A DNA stretch of 64,000 nt. Origin: Parietaria judaica (taxonomy: Eukaryota > Streptophyta > Magnoliopsida > Rosales > Urticaceae). This document shows positions 11,274 through 22,335 of the stretch, piece by piece. A program made the translations under genes and the position numbers. The number at the start of each line of letters is the position of its first letter. Position 1 is the stretch's first letter. The notes beneath the pieces are model-generated. The model did no database searches. It was not told the origin of the DNA and saw nothing but the letters and a program-made list of their open reading frames with translations. The stretch covers positions 8,550,001 to 8,614,000 of the forward strand of contig OX940864.1 in the NCBI GenBank assembly GCA_954871525.1. The letters run 5' to 3'.

Positions 11274-12269
11274 TGATGACGTGTTTTCACACACCAACAG
11301 TCACGTGAATTGTGAATGGGATTTCGATTTGATATTGCTGAATTTTGTGGATTCTGACCTCCGCGTCGTCAATACTTTAGACGGTAACAAAATAAATAAG
11401 AAAAAGAAAAAGATTAGAACACTGAGGTTTTTTAGAGAGGTTCGTCCCAATGCGGTAGTTGACTACGTCCTCTGTACGTTTATTGCTTTGAAAAAGATGG
11501 ATCAACCGAAACCACAAGCCAATTTCTGGTAGATCTAAAGTAAAAGATGAAGAATTCTGGAAAATACAAATCTCTCTATTCTCTTGAAATCAATGCTTGC
11601 GTGCGTATGATGGAGCTGTCTCCTTGCTTTTATAGGCTTCTGATTTCTGCCCGTTGGAAGTGTACGTTGGTGATGGCTTCGAGTTCGGAGCTTGGTTTGC
11701 TGTCGAGCTGACACGTGGGCCACGTTCTGAGAGATTTACGTAGTGATGGACTTTGACTTGTCGTCGTGGGATTTGAATTTAAATCGTGGCGATTTTCCTG
11801 CTCGGATTTCGGAGGTTTGAATTGAGGTGGTTGACTTGGTCTGCTCGTGCTTGGATGTTTCGTATGCTTCTGCTCGGATTCCTTTGTTGACAATTTCTGT
11901 CCAGGACGAGTTTTTGGGTTCTTTAGGTCGCATAATCTGTCTGATGATTGGATTTTGACCAAGTGTTGATTTTCGTCTTGGAGTAGGATTTTTGAGCTCA
12001 GTTCGGGGTTTCTTCCCTTGGAAGGCTCTGTTCGGATTTCCTTTGAGCATTTTCTGCTCGTGGTGAACTTCTTGCCTTGTGGGCTTTTGGTTCTGTTCGG
12101 GCCCGATCATGATCGAATATTCATTGGGCCTCTGGGCTTCGTGTTTTATAAGCCCGTTTTGCATAAATATTCAATTATATTCATGACTTATGCTTTTAAT
12201 TAATTTGAACCATTAATTTAATTAATGATCTTATAATTCATATTTAAGGAACGAATTTGCACATCAACA
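11274..12269 (-). repeat. 3' LTR of the Tat element
   Basis: 996 bp, TGATGACG to CATCAACA on plus (TG..CA ends). Compared with the other LTR it has an extra 42 bp of A-rich sequence near 11382-11428. The minus-strand TATA-like CCTATAAAAG sits at about 11624-11634. A G-box CACGTG lies near 11711. Confidence 0.95.
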
Positions 12270-12286
12270 GATAGCCCCCTACTATA
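12270..12286 (-). other. polypurine tract of the Tat element
   Basis: Read on minus, AGTAGGGGGCTATC runs directly into the LTR start TGTTGATG. A G-run at this position is the expected plus-strand primer of LTR elements. Confidence 0.75.
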
Positions 12287-12514
12287 AAAAATATGAAATA
12301 TTATTTATAGTATAAATTTGACAAAATCATGTAAAAATTCGTGATGAAAATTAATTAATTTCGCGAAATCAGAGATATTTGTGACTTTTTCCGCAAAAAT
12401 AAATTAACTTAAGGACACTAGAATTGTTTTCATGATAATATCATATTTTTCAGGGGTTGAGGTGTAATTTCTTTTGAAATCAAAACAATTTCGATCTTTT
12501 GGAGGGAGCAGTTA

Positions 12515-12700
12515 TGACACGTGTCATTTTGCTCGTGATTCGAAGAAGAGGATAATCTCTTCGACTTCTGCTGACTTGGTCAGCTCATTATTGCGCTGAC
12601 GTCATGATCTGGGAATCGGTCTCAGCCGTTGGATGGTTTTTAGTGCGAGAATCGAGGGAACCCTAGCCTTGCGATTTGGGTCGATTCTTGATTATAAAAA
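12515..12700 (+). promoter_or_regulatory. candidate promoter of the antisense gene
   Basis: On the plus strand, upstream of the antisense gene, lie the 12-bp palindrome TGACACGTGTCA (12515-12526), a TGACGTCA motif (12597-12604) and a TATA-like ATTATAAAAA (12691-12700). A plausible 5'-UTR intron donor CAG|GTAACT follows near 12773. The spacing fits a Pol II promoter starting near 12720-12730. This is inferred from motifs only. Confidence 0.5.
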
Positions 12701-13088
12701 CACTCAAGTGTTTTTCTGCAGAGGTCCAATCAATTTCTCATCAACTCTGTTCGAGGTGTCTCTTCGCATTCAGGTAACTGCTCATTTCCTCCTATTTAAG
12801 CCTCTCTCTCTCTCTTCTTTTTTCATTTTCGCACTCGAGACAAGGGAAAATCTTCTTCCTCGCCATTGTTTTTCTGCATCCTTCAAGCAAAATTGTCCTA
12901 GGGTTTCCAGGTTTCTTTCCTTTTCCTGCATTTCCCTTTCTTTTGTTATAGGATTTGTTACTATTTTTCGAACATGACCAGGTATTTCCGAGTTTTGGGA
13001 TTGTGTTTGGGGACTTAGGTTTGGCTTTTTCTTTTTCTGGGTTTCTGGGTATTTGTGTGCAAACTCTTTTTTTAAGTTTTGTGAAAAA

Positions 13089-16072
13089 ATGGCTGATGGT
13101 AGGAAGAGTAAGGCTAAGGGTTCGGTCCTGGTCTCGGAATTCCTTCAAACTGATTCTTCTAGGTCTAGGCTGAGGGAAGTGGATATTCCTCGACTCAGGT
13201 CGGAGTATGGTATTCCAGAGTCTATCCCTCTTCGGGTTCCAGACTCTGATGAATTTGCGGACTCGATCAAAGATGACTGGGTTTGCATTTATGAGAGGTA
13301 TTTTCAGGATTGTGGGTTGAGATTTCCGATTCCTAAGCCTATTCTTAGGTATGTGAACCAGTTAGATATTTCTTTGGCTCAGTTGAGTCTGAATTCCTAT
13401 AGGATTTTGTTTGCTTACCTAGTTAGATGTAGGGAAGAAGGTTGTAACTTGTCGATGTTCGATATGCTTGAAGTTTTTACGGTCAAGAAAAATTCTAGGG
13501 CTGAGGGTAGGTTTTATATTTCGGTCAAAGGTCATAAGGGTGATTTTATTAGAGGCATCCCGAACAAAGATGATGGGTGACAGGACAAATATTTCTTTTT
13601 TAAACCTGGCTCGGGGTCCTTTGGTACTTGGGATTCCTATGTGAATAAATGGGCTCATAATATTGGTAATCTTCTTCTGTCTTTTGCTCGGGTTTTCATC
13701 TTGTTCGCTTCCTTTTTCTGATATTTTCTCGTTGTGTTTTTCAGATCGGAAAGGAAAGAAGGTGAGGTCGAGGTCTCTTGGAGAGGAGTGGATTGCTAAG
13801 AACGAAGTTCTGTTCCCTGAAGGTGGTATTGAGTGGAAGGCTCTTACCGAGAAGAGATTCATTGCTTTTGGGGTTTGGCGTCCTGGGCCTAGTTGCACCT
13901 TTGTCGAGTACGATCAGGACTCTAGCAGTTTCGAGGAGGAAGGTAGATTTCCTAAATTGGCTCTTGTTTTGTTATTTTCCGAATATCTACTAATAGATTC
14001 TGCTCGTCAGATATGACTGGCGAGCTCAACTATCGGGAATTGAGGGCTCAGCGAGCAGCCGCCAAGGCTGCTGCGTCCGGAAAGGGGAAAGAGAAAACCA
14101 CTCAAGTGGTCGGAAAGGTTCCTGATCGGGCCAAAGTGGTCTCAGGAAAAGGGAAAGAGAAGGTCACTCATGTGACCGAGAAGGTTTCTGCTCGGCCCGA
14201 GGTGGCCAAGGGAGTGAAGAAAATCTCCGAGAAGGCTCAGGAGGTTCCTAAGGAGGGGGAGACCCGGGGGTCGGTTCCTATTTTGCCCGCGGGGGGACCT
14301 AAGGCAATTCTTAGCCCGAAAGTCGCGTCGGAGCAGACCTTGGGGGGGACTGCTGTTTCGGCAGCCGAACAAGAAGCTGCCCGGGCAGTCGCAGAGAGGG
14401 AGTTCGTCGAAAATTCTGACGAAAAGCCGACTCTGGAACCGACCAGGGTTTCCGAGCCCCCGCCTTCATCTGGGCTCGCACCGGCTGAGGTCGCGAGCCC
14501 TCAGAGTCAGGGTAAGCGGGTTCGCTCCACCGAGGAGGATATGGCCCGCAAAAAGCCAAAGGGGGATAGGCCTCAAGAGACTGAGGGGGAGCCTGCTCAA
14601 GAGGTGACCAAGTCTTTCTCTGAGGTGCTCCAATCTGGCGGTTCCAAGCCTCCGACCTCGGTTCCTGGTTCGGGGAAGAAAGGAGTCGTTCACAAGAAAA
14701 CGGCTGGTCGGGATAGGGTCGTGGTCGGAAATATCTTCGATCAGCGTTCAGAGAAATCAGGTCATGAAATTCAACCCGTACGAGCAGGGAGTTCGGTCCC
14801 TCGTCCCGAAGTCAAGAGGGTCGCCAAGGTCGCCTGGTATGGCGAGAAGGGTCTCCATGAGGCCCCCAAGGTGGCCGGGAACCTGATTAGGCAACTGACG
14901 GGCGGGGGGATTTTTCCCGTGAAAGATGATGACGTCACTCGGCCTCGGGCATATAATGCTTTCGCAGCTATACACGCCAAGGTAAATGAGGTGCCTCTCA
15001 TCACGCTTATTCTTTCTTTTTGTTGTATGTGTGAATTAATTTTTTGGAACTTAGAAAGTTTTTTCATTTTTGTTGGCAGCTTGGAGCGTATGCTAATGAT
15101 ATGGTCCTCGGTTACGAGGACGCAATCAAGGAGTTTAAGGAGAGGCTGTCCGTGGCCGAGGGGGAGGGGATCAAGGCCGCTCTGGCCGAGAAGGAAAAAG
15201 AGCTAGCCCAGGTGAACGCCGAGCAAGAAAAGAGTTCTGGGCAGCTGGCGCTGAGGGACAGGGAGGTCCTCGAATTGAAGCGCTTGGTCGGGGTGATGGA
15301 CCAAAAGATTAAGGCCTTGGAGATTACCGAGGTGGACCTTCGGGAGAAGCTGGTCAATGCTTCTGCTATAGTCTCCGAGGCCCAATCGGCCGAGAAAACG
15401 GCTCTTGCGTTGCTCACCACCTCTGATGTTGCGTTGGGCCGGGCTAGGAATAGCTTGAGGGTGCTTCGCGAGGAGATGATCGCATTGAAGGTGGATCATA
15501 CTTACACTCAAGATAAGCTGATCGCGGTTCGGGCGGAGGCGGCTGCTGAGAAGGAGGCCGCCAAGGCTGCTCGGCGCAAGTATCGTAAGCGCGTGCAACA
15601 AAGAGATGCGGTGATTGCTCACCACGAGAAGATAGCGCACGATACCAAGATCCTTCATCAGGTTGAGGGCAGCGTGGCTATCATTGGTGAGATACTCGAG
15701 GGTAAACTCACCGATTTTTCGGGCGAGCTGGAAATTCTCACGGAGGACAAGTCTACGTATGAAGACCTCCTGGCCGGGCAATCAGCACCCGTGGTGGACT
15801 CTCCAACTCTCTCTCTCGACTTTGACCTGACCGAGAGTGCTGGTCTTGCAGATCCCGAGCCGAGCTTAAACGCAGCGATCATCCCGGAGGAGAATGCTTC
15901 TATTGCGCCGACCTTGAGTGGACCAACCCAAATCGAGCCTGAGGTTACCCCGTCTGAAGACGACCCGATTTCGACCGAGCTAAACCCATCCGAGCCGAGT
16001 GTACATCTCCCGACCACATCGAGCGCGACCGAGCCGATCCAGCGAGTGGAGACCTCTTCCGACGCTGCCTAG
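13089..16072 (+). pseudogene. antisense spliced gene of the Tat element, one in-frame stop
   Basis: Four exons run opposite to gag-pol: 13089-13665, 13745-13942, 14011-14981 and 15080-16072. All introns are short with GT-AG borders, and phases agree exactly at each junction. This gives about 912 codons. Exon 1 resembles the plant domain called putative gypsy-type transposon (Pfam Transposase_28): an aromatic, Leu-rich stretch around DWVCIYERYFQDCGLRFP. Exon 3 is charged and rich in Lys, Glu, Pro and Ser. Exon 4 is a long coiled coil (about 15120-15660) followed by an acidic Ser/Pro tail. A TGA at 13578-13580 replaces what by context should be Trp, and the frame stays open on both sides. Extra antisense genes at this place are known in Tat elements, but their role is unknown. 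The start ATG (MADGRKSKAKG) is my choice. An earlier in-frame ATG at 13053 is possible. Confidence 0.8.
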
Positions 16073-17152
16073 AGAAGCTAGCTATCTCCGAGCTTGTTGC
16101 TTTTTTTTTTCTGAATAAGTATCGAACATCATTTCTGCCCGTGGCTAGGGCTTTTTTTTTTTTTTCCGGGCAGGTCGTGGGACCTGAACCCTCTTTTTGT
16201 AATTTTCTTTCTTATTTTGCTAATACTCTGCCCGTGGTTAGGGCCTTTTTTAATAATTTGTCATCTTTTTTGCGAGAATTGTTTTGAAAAATAAATTGCT
16301 ATCTTTTTTGCAGAAATTAAAATAAATAGCTGTCTTTTGTAAACGTTGTGAATAATCTGTTGCTACTACTTTATGGAGCTTTTAATTGGAGTATCCGATC
16401 AAGATATTTTTGTCAATTTTCAGATCGAATATTCCGATCTTACTACATATGATAGGAAAAAAAAGTTTGATACGATCTAGTTCAACCGAGCTCAAGAGTA
16501 GTTAATAATGAAATGATTCGTAGTACCTTGGGGAGTAGATGCTTGTTTGCTCGGTGCTATTCTTTGAGCAGTTCTGTAGTAACCTCCGAGGCCGAGCTAT
16601 GCGTGGGGGTCTTTTAGGGGTAGGATTTGATAGGGTAAGGTACCCTGGCAAGTATGTTACTTGCAAAGGAAAAGGTATGGTACCCGGGCAAGTATGTTAC
16701 TTGCAAAGAAAGGGTATGGTACCCGGGCAAGTCTGTTACTTGCAAAGCAAGGGTATGGTACCCGTGTGGATGCCAGGACTTGTTGTTCTGGACTTAACGG
16801 TTTCTATGACTTACGTTGTAGACAATATTTGGAATGCGTATGACAATAGTTATTGACGAATGTGTGACTCATGTAGATTTTGCTATGATTTACTTAATAA
16901 TGAGTTCAAAAAATGAAATGAATTCCTTTTAGGAGTGAGATCACTTACTTGTGTCGGGATAGTGCTCGGGAGCTCTTTGAAGTTGAAATTCTTCCTTTGA
17001 TTGGTTACCCTTAGCTTGGGAGGTAGGGGCATGCAGGGTCGTTGGGTTTGTTGGGGCTGTGTTCGGCCGTTTTTTTGGCCAAACTGCCTACGTACCCCAC
17101 TCTCTGGGGATCAAGTCATTACGTAGTTCATGGGAAGTCAATTTCTGACCTT
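16073..17152. other. Tat element spacer between antisense gene and integrase
   Basis: Non-coding in both directions as far as I can see. It has T-runs and repeated CTGCCCGTGG(C/T)TAGGGC segments (near 16135 and 16226), and contains the 39-bp tandem repeat. It is the shared 3' end of two convergent transcription units. Confidence 0.55.
16633..16765. repeat. 39-bp tandem repeat, about 3.3 copies
   Basis: The unit is marked by GGTATGGTACCCGGGCAAGT followed by ATGTTACTTGCAAAG. Copies begin near 16634, 16673, 16712 and 16751 (last partial), with few mismatches. It lies in the variable region 3' of pol. Confidence 0.85.
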
Positions 17153-18740
17153 TTATGCGTAGTACTTTCTGAGGTGCATAGCATTCCAGCTCCGAAGGAC
17201 TCTTGATCCGTCCGGGATCGCCAGTTTGTATACACCGGGTTTTACTACTTCAGTAACGATATGGGGTCCTTCCCAGTTAGCCCCCAACTTGCCGGCGTTG
17301 GGCTCGGCTGTGTTCTGGAAAACCCGTCTGAGGACCAATTCCCCGGAAGTGAATCTGCGATGCTTAACTTTAGAATTATAGTACTTGGCTACCGAGTTTT
17401 GGTAGTTAGTAATTCGAATTAAGGCTTGTTCGCGTCGTTCATCTGCGTGGTCAAGTTGGTCTAATCTCATTTCGTCGTTAATTTCTGCGTTGTCGGGAGC
17501 GTACTCCCTTCTGAGACTGAGGGCCTCGATCTCGGCTGGTATGACTGCTTCAGTGTGACTGCTTCAGTGCTGTATACAATCAAAAAAGGGGTTTCTCCCG
17601 TTGCTCTCCGCGGGGTGGTCCTGTATGACCATAAAACGCCTATGAGCTCATCGGCCCATCGACCCTTTTTGGTGTCAAGTCTTTTCTTGATACCATCCAC
17701 GATGGTCCGATTAGAGACTTCTGCCTGACCGTTTCCTTGTGGATATCTGGGGGTGGATATGTTTAGGGAAATCTTCCAGTTATAGCAGAAATTCTGAAAC
17801 CTGTTTGACACGAACTGGGGTCCGTTGTCGGCAATGATTTCCTTAGGCAATCCGAAGCGACTTATGATGTTTTTCCACACATAGTGTTCCACATCTGAGT
17901 CTTTGATGTTGGCGTAGGATACGGCTTCCACCCATTTTGAGAAATAATCCATCACGACTAGTAAGAATCTTTTCCCAGTTGGCGCCAAGGGGAAAGGTCC
18001 TACTATATCCATGGACCATTTCATGAATGGGTAGGGTACCGAGACTGACGACAACTTTTCTGCCGGACAATGTATGGCCGGCGAATGGCCCTGACATTTG
18101 TCGCATCGTTTGGCGTGAGTTTCTGCGTCGGCTAACATGGTTGGCCAAAAGAAACCTTGCCGTTTCGCTTTGTTAGAAAGCGATCTCCCGCCAGAATGGT
18201 TTCCGCATTCTCCGTCGTGGATCTCCTGCAGTACGATTTTAGCTTCGGTCTTTCCCAAGCACCTTAGGTAGGGTCCGGAGTAGCTTCGTTTGTATAATTT
18301 TCCGTCTATCAGGCAGAACCTAGCGCTTTGAATGCGGAGTTTCCGAGCCTTCTGCTTATCCTGGGGTTTTTCTCCCGTCAGGATATAATTCAGGATGGGA
18401 GTTCTCCAGTCTTCCGCACCTGTTCGGATATTGTGGACGTGTAGACTTACAATAGGCTCGTCTATTACTTCCACGGGAATTATCCTCTTTGCCTCGGGGT
18501 CCGAAGTGGATGCTAGTCCGGCCAGAGCGTCAGCCGAAGAATTTTCGCTTCGTGGTATCTGAACTACCTCAACTTTGTCAAATTGAGAGATCAAGTCCTT
18601 GACCACCGCGAGGTATTTTTCCATGCGATCGTCCCTGGTGGTATACTCGCCACTGATTTGGCTGGTGACAAGTTTAGAATCCGAATGGGCTCTAACTTTC
18701 CTGGCTCCAACTGCCTTGGCAAGTTTTAACCCTGCTATCA
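17153..18740 (-). pseudogene. Tat integrase, plus C-terminal half of the second RNase H, frameshifted
   Basis: The upstream part (about 18640-18740) reads the C-terminal half of the archaeal-type RNase H (AHSDSKLV), then a linker. It continues into an integrase with an H-H-C-C zinc module (HSGG, CDKCQ) and a DDE core (WSMDIVG, DNGPQFVS, PQGNGQAEVSNR). The C-terminal domain ends at 17153 without a chromodomain. The reading frame is broken by a perfect 14-bp tandem duplication of TGACTGCTTCAGTG (17542-17555 and 17556-17569). As a result the last 105 codons (17153-17470) are in another frame. Otherwise the region is open. Integrase would insert element cDNA into the genome. Confidence 0.88.
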
Positions 18741-20508
18741 GCGTATTCCTATTCCGGATCCGCCCTTATTTGATGCCCCGTCCACTTCGAGGCGCCATTC
18801 TTCGTTCCCTTTCTTCCCTGAAGGATCATCCGTAGGGAGTTCGATCAGGAAGTCAGCTAGCACCTGGGACTTGGCGCATGTTCGAATTTTATATTCGATG
18901 TCGAACTCGCTTAGTTCGACGGCCCACTTGGTCAGTCGTCCTGACTGATTTGGGCTATGGAGGATTACCCTTAAGGGTTGAGTCGTCATTACCAAGATGG
19001 TATGAGACTGGAAATATGGCCGGAGTTTTCGCGCTGAGGTTATCATAGCCAAAGCTAATTTTTCCATGGCGGGATACCTTGTTTCTGCGTCCTCCAGCGA
19101 TTTGCTAACGTAGAAAATTGGCCTTTGTTCGCCCCTATCTTCTCGAACGACCGCTGACGACCGAGAGGGATACTGCCAAGTATAGCAGCAGGGATTCTCC
19201 CGTAATCGGTCGGGATAGTATCGGTGGCGTTGACAGGTACCGTTTTAGGTATTGGAATGCTTTTTCGCATTCTTCGGTCCATTCGAACTTTTTGTTGCCC
19301 CTCAGGATCTTGTACAAAGGCAAACATTTGTCCGTAGACCTCGAGATGAACCGATTGAGGGCCGCTATCCTTCCGGTCAATCTCTGCGTTTCCCGAACAG
19401 TCCTTGGGGAGGGCATGTTCAGGAGAGCTTTGATTTGATCCGGGTTGGCCTCTATTCCTCGTTGGGTTACCAGGTAACCGAGGAAGTTCCCGGATGATAC
19501 TCCGAAAGTGCACTTAGCGGGGTTGAGCTTCATTTGATACTTTCGAAGTATCGCGAAGCACTCTTCCAAGTGAGACACGTGGTCCGTGGCTTTGGTGGAT
19601 TTTACAAGGATATCATCGATATAGACCTCCATCGTTTTTCCGAGTTGTTCGGCAAACATTTGGTTGACTAACCGTTGATAGGTTGCCCCCGCATTCTTGA
19701 GTCCGAAGGGCATTACCTTATAGCAGTAAATTCCTCGATCTGTTATGAATGCGGTCTTTTCTTGGTCTTCGGGGTGCATCAAGATTTGATTATACCCGGA
19801 GAAGGCGTCCATGAAGGACATGAGCTCATGTCCGCATGTCGCCTCCACTAAGCGGTCGATGTGAGGCTGGGAAGCTATCCTTGGGACATGCTTTGTTCAG
19901 GTCGGTGAAGTCGATGCAGACTCTTGCCTTCCCGTTCTTTTTCTTAACTACAATTGTATTGGCTAACCAATTCGGGTATTTTACTTCCCTGATGAAGCCG
20001 GTTTTTAGTAGTTTCTCGACCTCATCATTTACCGCCTGGGCCCGGTCAGGTCCCAATTTTCTTCTCTTTTGCTTTACTAGCTTATGGCTCGGGTCCACGT
20101 TGAGGCGATGGGCGGTTATGCTCGGGTCGATTCCCAGCATGTCTTCGTGGGACCACGCGAAACAGTCGTGGTTCTTTGAGAGGAATTTGATTAGCTTTTT
20201 CCTGACGTCATTGTCCAAGTTGACCCCGATTCCCACTTTGTGATCGGGATTCTGTGGATCGATTTGGACCTGGTGCGTCATTTCCAAATCTGGGCCTTCG
20301 TTGTCGTCGACCCTTTCTTGGGCTGAATCTTTTTCCCCCACCGACATTAATTGCTATTGGTCGATTTTTGGTGCCTTTGCCCTCGTCTGAGGCGCGTGTG
20401 ACATTCGAAATGATGTCATGTAGCAGATCCGGGCTTGTTTTTGGTTGCCCTTCACTTCCACGATTCTCCCATCCTCTCTTGGGAAGCGGATAGTTTGGTG
20501 GTAGGTAG
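18741..20508 (-). pseudogene. Tat reverse transcriptase and RNase H, frameshifted
   Basis: From 20508 down there is a short remnant of the protease-to-RT linker, a TAG stop at about 20346, then RT. RT motifs include KKKNGKARVCIDFTDLNKACP, MDAFSGYNQI, MPFGLKNAGATYQ and the catalytic YIDD near 19610-19625. A 2-base loss near 19868 and a second shift near 19150 break the frame. The classical RNase H follows (about 18840-19130) in the third frame. Next comes the start of a second, archaeal-type RNase H (EVDGASNKGGSG). This second domain loses about 85 bp at 18741-18752, removing the segment that in the family carries its conserved Glu. The product cannot be functional as read. Confidence 0.88.
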
Positions 20509-20571
20509 ATGGCACCGCTGCCCTGACCGATACTGGGCTGTTGTGCCTGCTCGGTGCGTTCGCCCTCCGAC

Positions 20572-22275
20572 CTAAATAAAGTCCAACGGGAGGTCCCCGA
20601 GCTCGCCCCTAAGGTATTTATCGGCGAGACGGGCCCGTAAGACCATGCAATTTCTGGTATGGTGTCCATACCTCTGGTGAAATTTGCACCAGGCACTCAT
20701 GTCCCTATTGTTGGATGCCATGTCACCGGTGCTCATGTACAGCTCTCCTTGCTCGTCGGCTTCGGTTTCTTCCTCGGCCTCTGAGCTCAGATTGTAGACC
20801 GGATTTTGGGGGTGTGCTCTTCCCCCGGGTTGGGATATTCCGTGCTGGAAATTCCCATGCTGGGGATTAGATCCCCTGGTAGGAACGTGGTTCCTAGAGC
20901 CCTTGAAGGGGGGCGGCTGCCCGTTCCTTGACTGAGGCGGGTGCGCTCCGGGCCTTGGTACATTCAGCGATGATCCGAATTTCCTCTTTAGGGCCTCGTG
21001 CTCTTCATCGTGCTTGATCCAATTGGATGCGCGGTGAATCACGTCCTCTATCGAGGTGTATCGATTGACCAGTATGTCGGTCTTGAATCTAGAGTCGTAC
21101 CACAACCCGCTGGTAAGGGCGGCTATGGCCGTTTCATCTGCTAATCCGTTGATTCGGACCATTTTAGCCTTGAACCTCGTCATGAAGTCCCTGAGTGGCT
21201 CGTTTGCCCTTTGCTGTAGAGCGTATAGGTTGGCCACGGTAGTCTCTGTTTCCATAAACATGGAAAAGTGTTTGAGAAAAACCATGGTCAGTTGATCGAA
21301 ACTATCGATCGATCTTGGTTCTAACTTGGAGAACCATTCCATTGCTGCCCCTGTGAGGTTCTCAGCAAAATACTGGCACCTTCCGGCGTCCAGCTCGTGA
21401 GCATCAAGGTTAGCCCGTCCCATTGCAATTCGGAACGCCCTTAGGTGTACTTTTGGGTCAGTGGTTCCGTCGTACTTGGGCAGGTGAATCTGCCCACCAC
21501 GTCTCAACCGAGTGTCGGTGATAGCTGCCGAGAATGGGGTTCTCGTTGCTTCTTCGACCAGGCGTTTGATCTCGGGGGCGGCAGATACTGCTCGGTGTAC
21601 TCGGGAATCCACCTTGGTGAGTCTCTCCCCCATTCGCTTCATGGTGCATTTGAGATCTTCGAGCTCGGAACTGTTTTGAGAAGGCTCAACTTGAGGATAC
21701 GGGCCTGTTCGACCTCCTTCTGAACGCTGGGGGTCATAGCTTGTAGGCCCGTGAGGCGTGAGGTAGCTCGAGTTTTCTGCCCGAGATGGGCTCGAGAGTC
21801 GAGTACCTGATGGGTGGTTGCGAGATTGCTGGTAGGGAGTGTTCTGCCCGGGACCGGGCTGATCGGTTCCGAAAGCGGGAACTCAGAAACGAGGAGTGCC
21901 ATTGCGAGGCGGCGAAGGCAGCGCGCCTGCGGGCGTGTCCCTCGGCTGAGGTGGCGTACGCGGACGCGATTCTCTTGGGAGGAGTGGCTGGTTGGTTCTC
22001 TGGGCTCGGGGATCGTTGGGGTCCAGGAAGTCAAAATAGACCGCATTAACCCTCTCGTTATTCCTTTGCCCAGAGGTTTGCCCGGGTTCATTTACAGAGT
22101 ATGGCCTCTGTTCGAGCCGGGTCTGGCTGCTCATGAGGAACTCAATCTGCCTTTTGAGCTCAGCATTTTCAGCACCCCTTTCTTGGAGCTGGGTCCTCAG
22201 AGTCTGCTCTTCGGTACCCTGGTCGGGAGTCGTCTCCGCTAGAGCATCGGAGGCAGGATTCTCTTCCGAACTCAT
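20572..22275 (-). pseudogene. Tat gag, one in-frame stop
   Basis: A single reading frame of 567 codons runs from ATG at 22273-22275 (MSSEENPAS) to the stop at 20572. It is interrupted by one TGA at 21883-21885 (codon 131). The N-terminal part has a short coiled coil (GAENAELKRQIEFL). The centre (about 21000-21480) is the retrotransposon gag domain with LPKYDGTTDPKVHLRAF and AMEWFSKLEPRSI. Near the end, WCKFHQRYGHHTRNC is a zinc-knuckle-like motif. Gag forms the cytoplasmic particle that packages element RNA. Directly after gag, where the aspartic protease should be, only about 60 bp remain before sequence typical of the protease-RT linker. Confidence 0.88.
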
Positions 22276-22315
22276 AGTCGTGTCGAAGTATGACAGAGTT
22301 AGCGAGATCAAAGTT

Positions 22316-22332
22316 TCCCACAGACGGCGCCA
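22316..22332 (-). other. primer-binding site of the Tat element
   Basis: Read on minus, TGGCGCCGTCTGTGGG begins three bases after the 5' LTR end. This is a common plant Ty3/gypsy primer-binding sequence. I do not assign the tRNA. Confidence 0.75.
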
Positions 22333-22335
22333 AAC

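Noticed and set aside
11535..12203. Open frames inside the LTR, repeated at 22555-23222
   Set aside because: They are chance frames in LTR sequence, present twice only because the LTR is duplicated.
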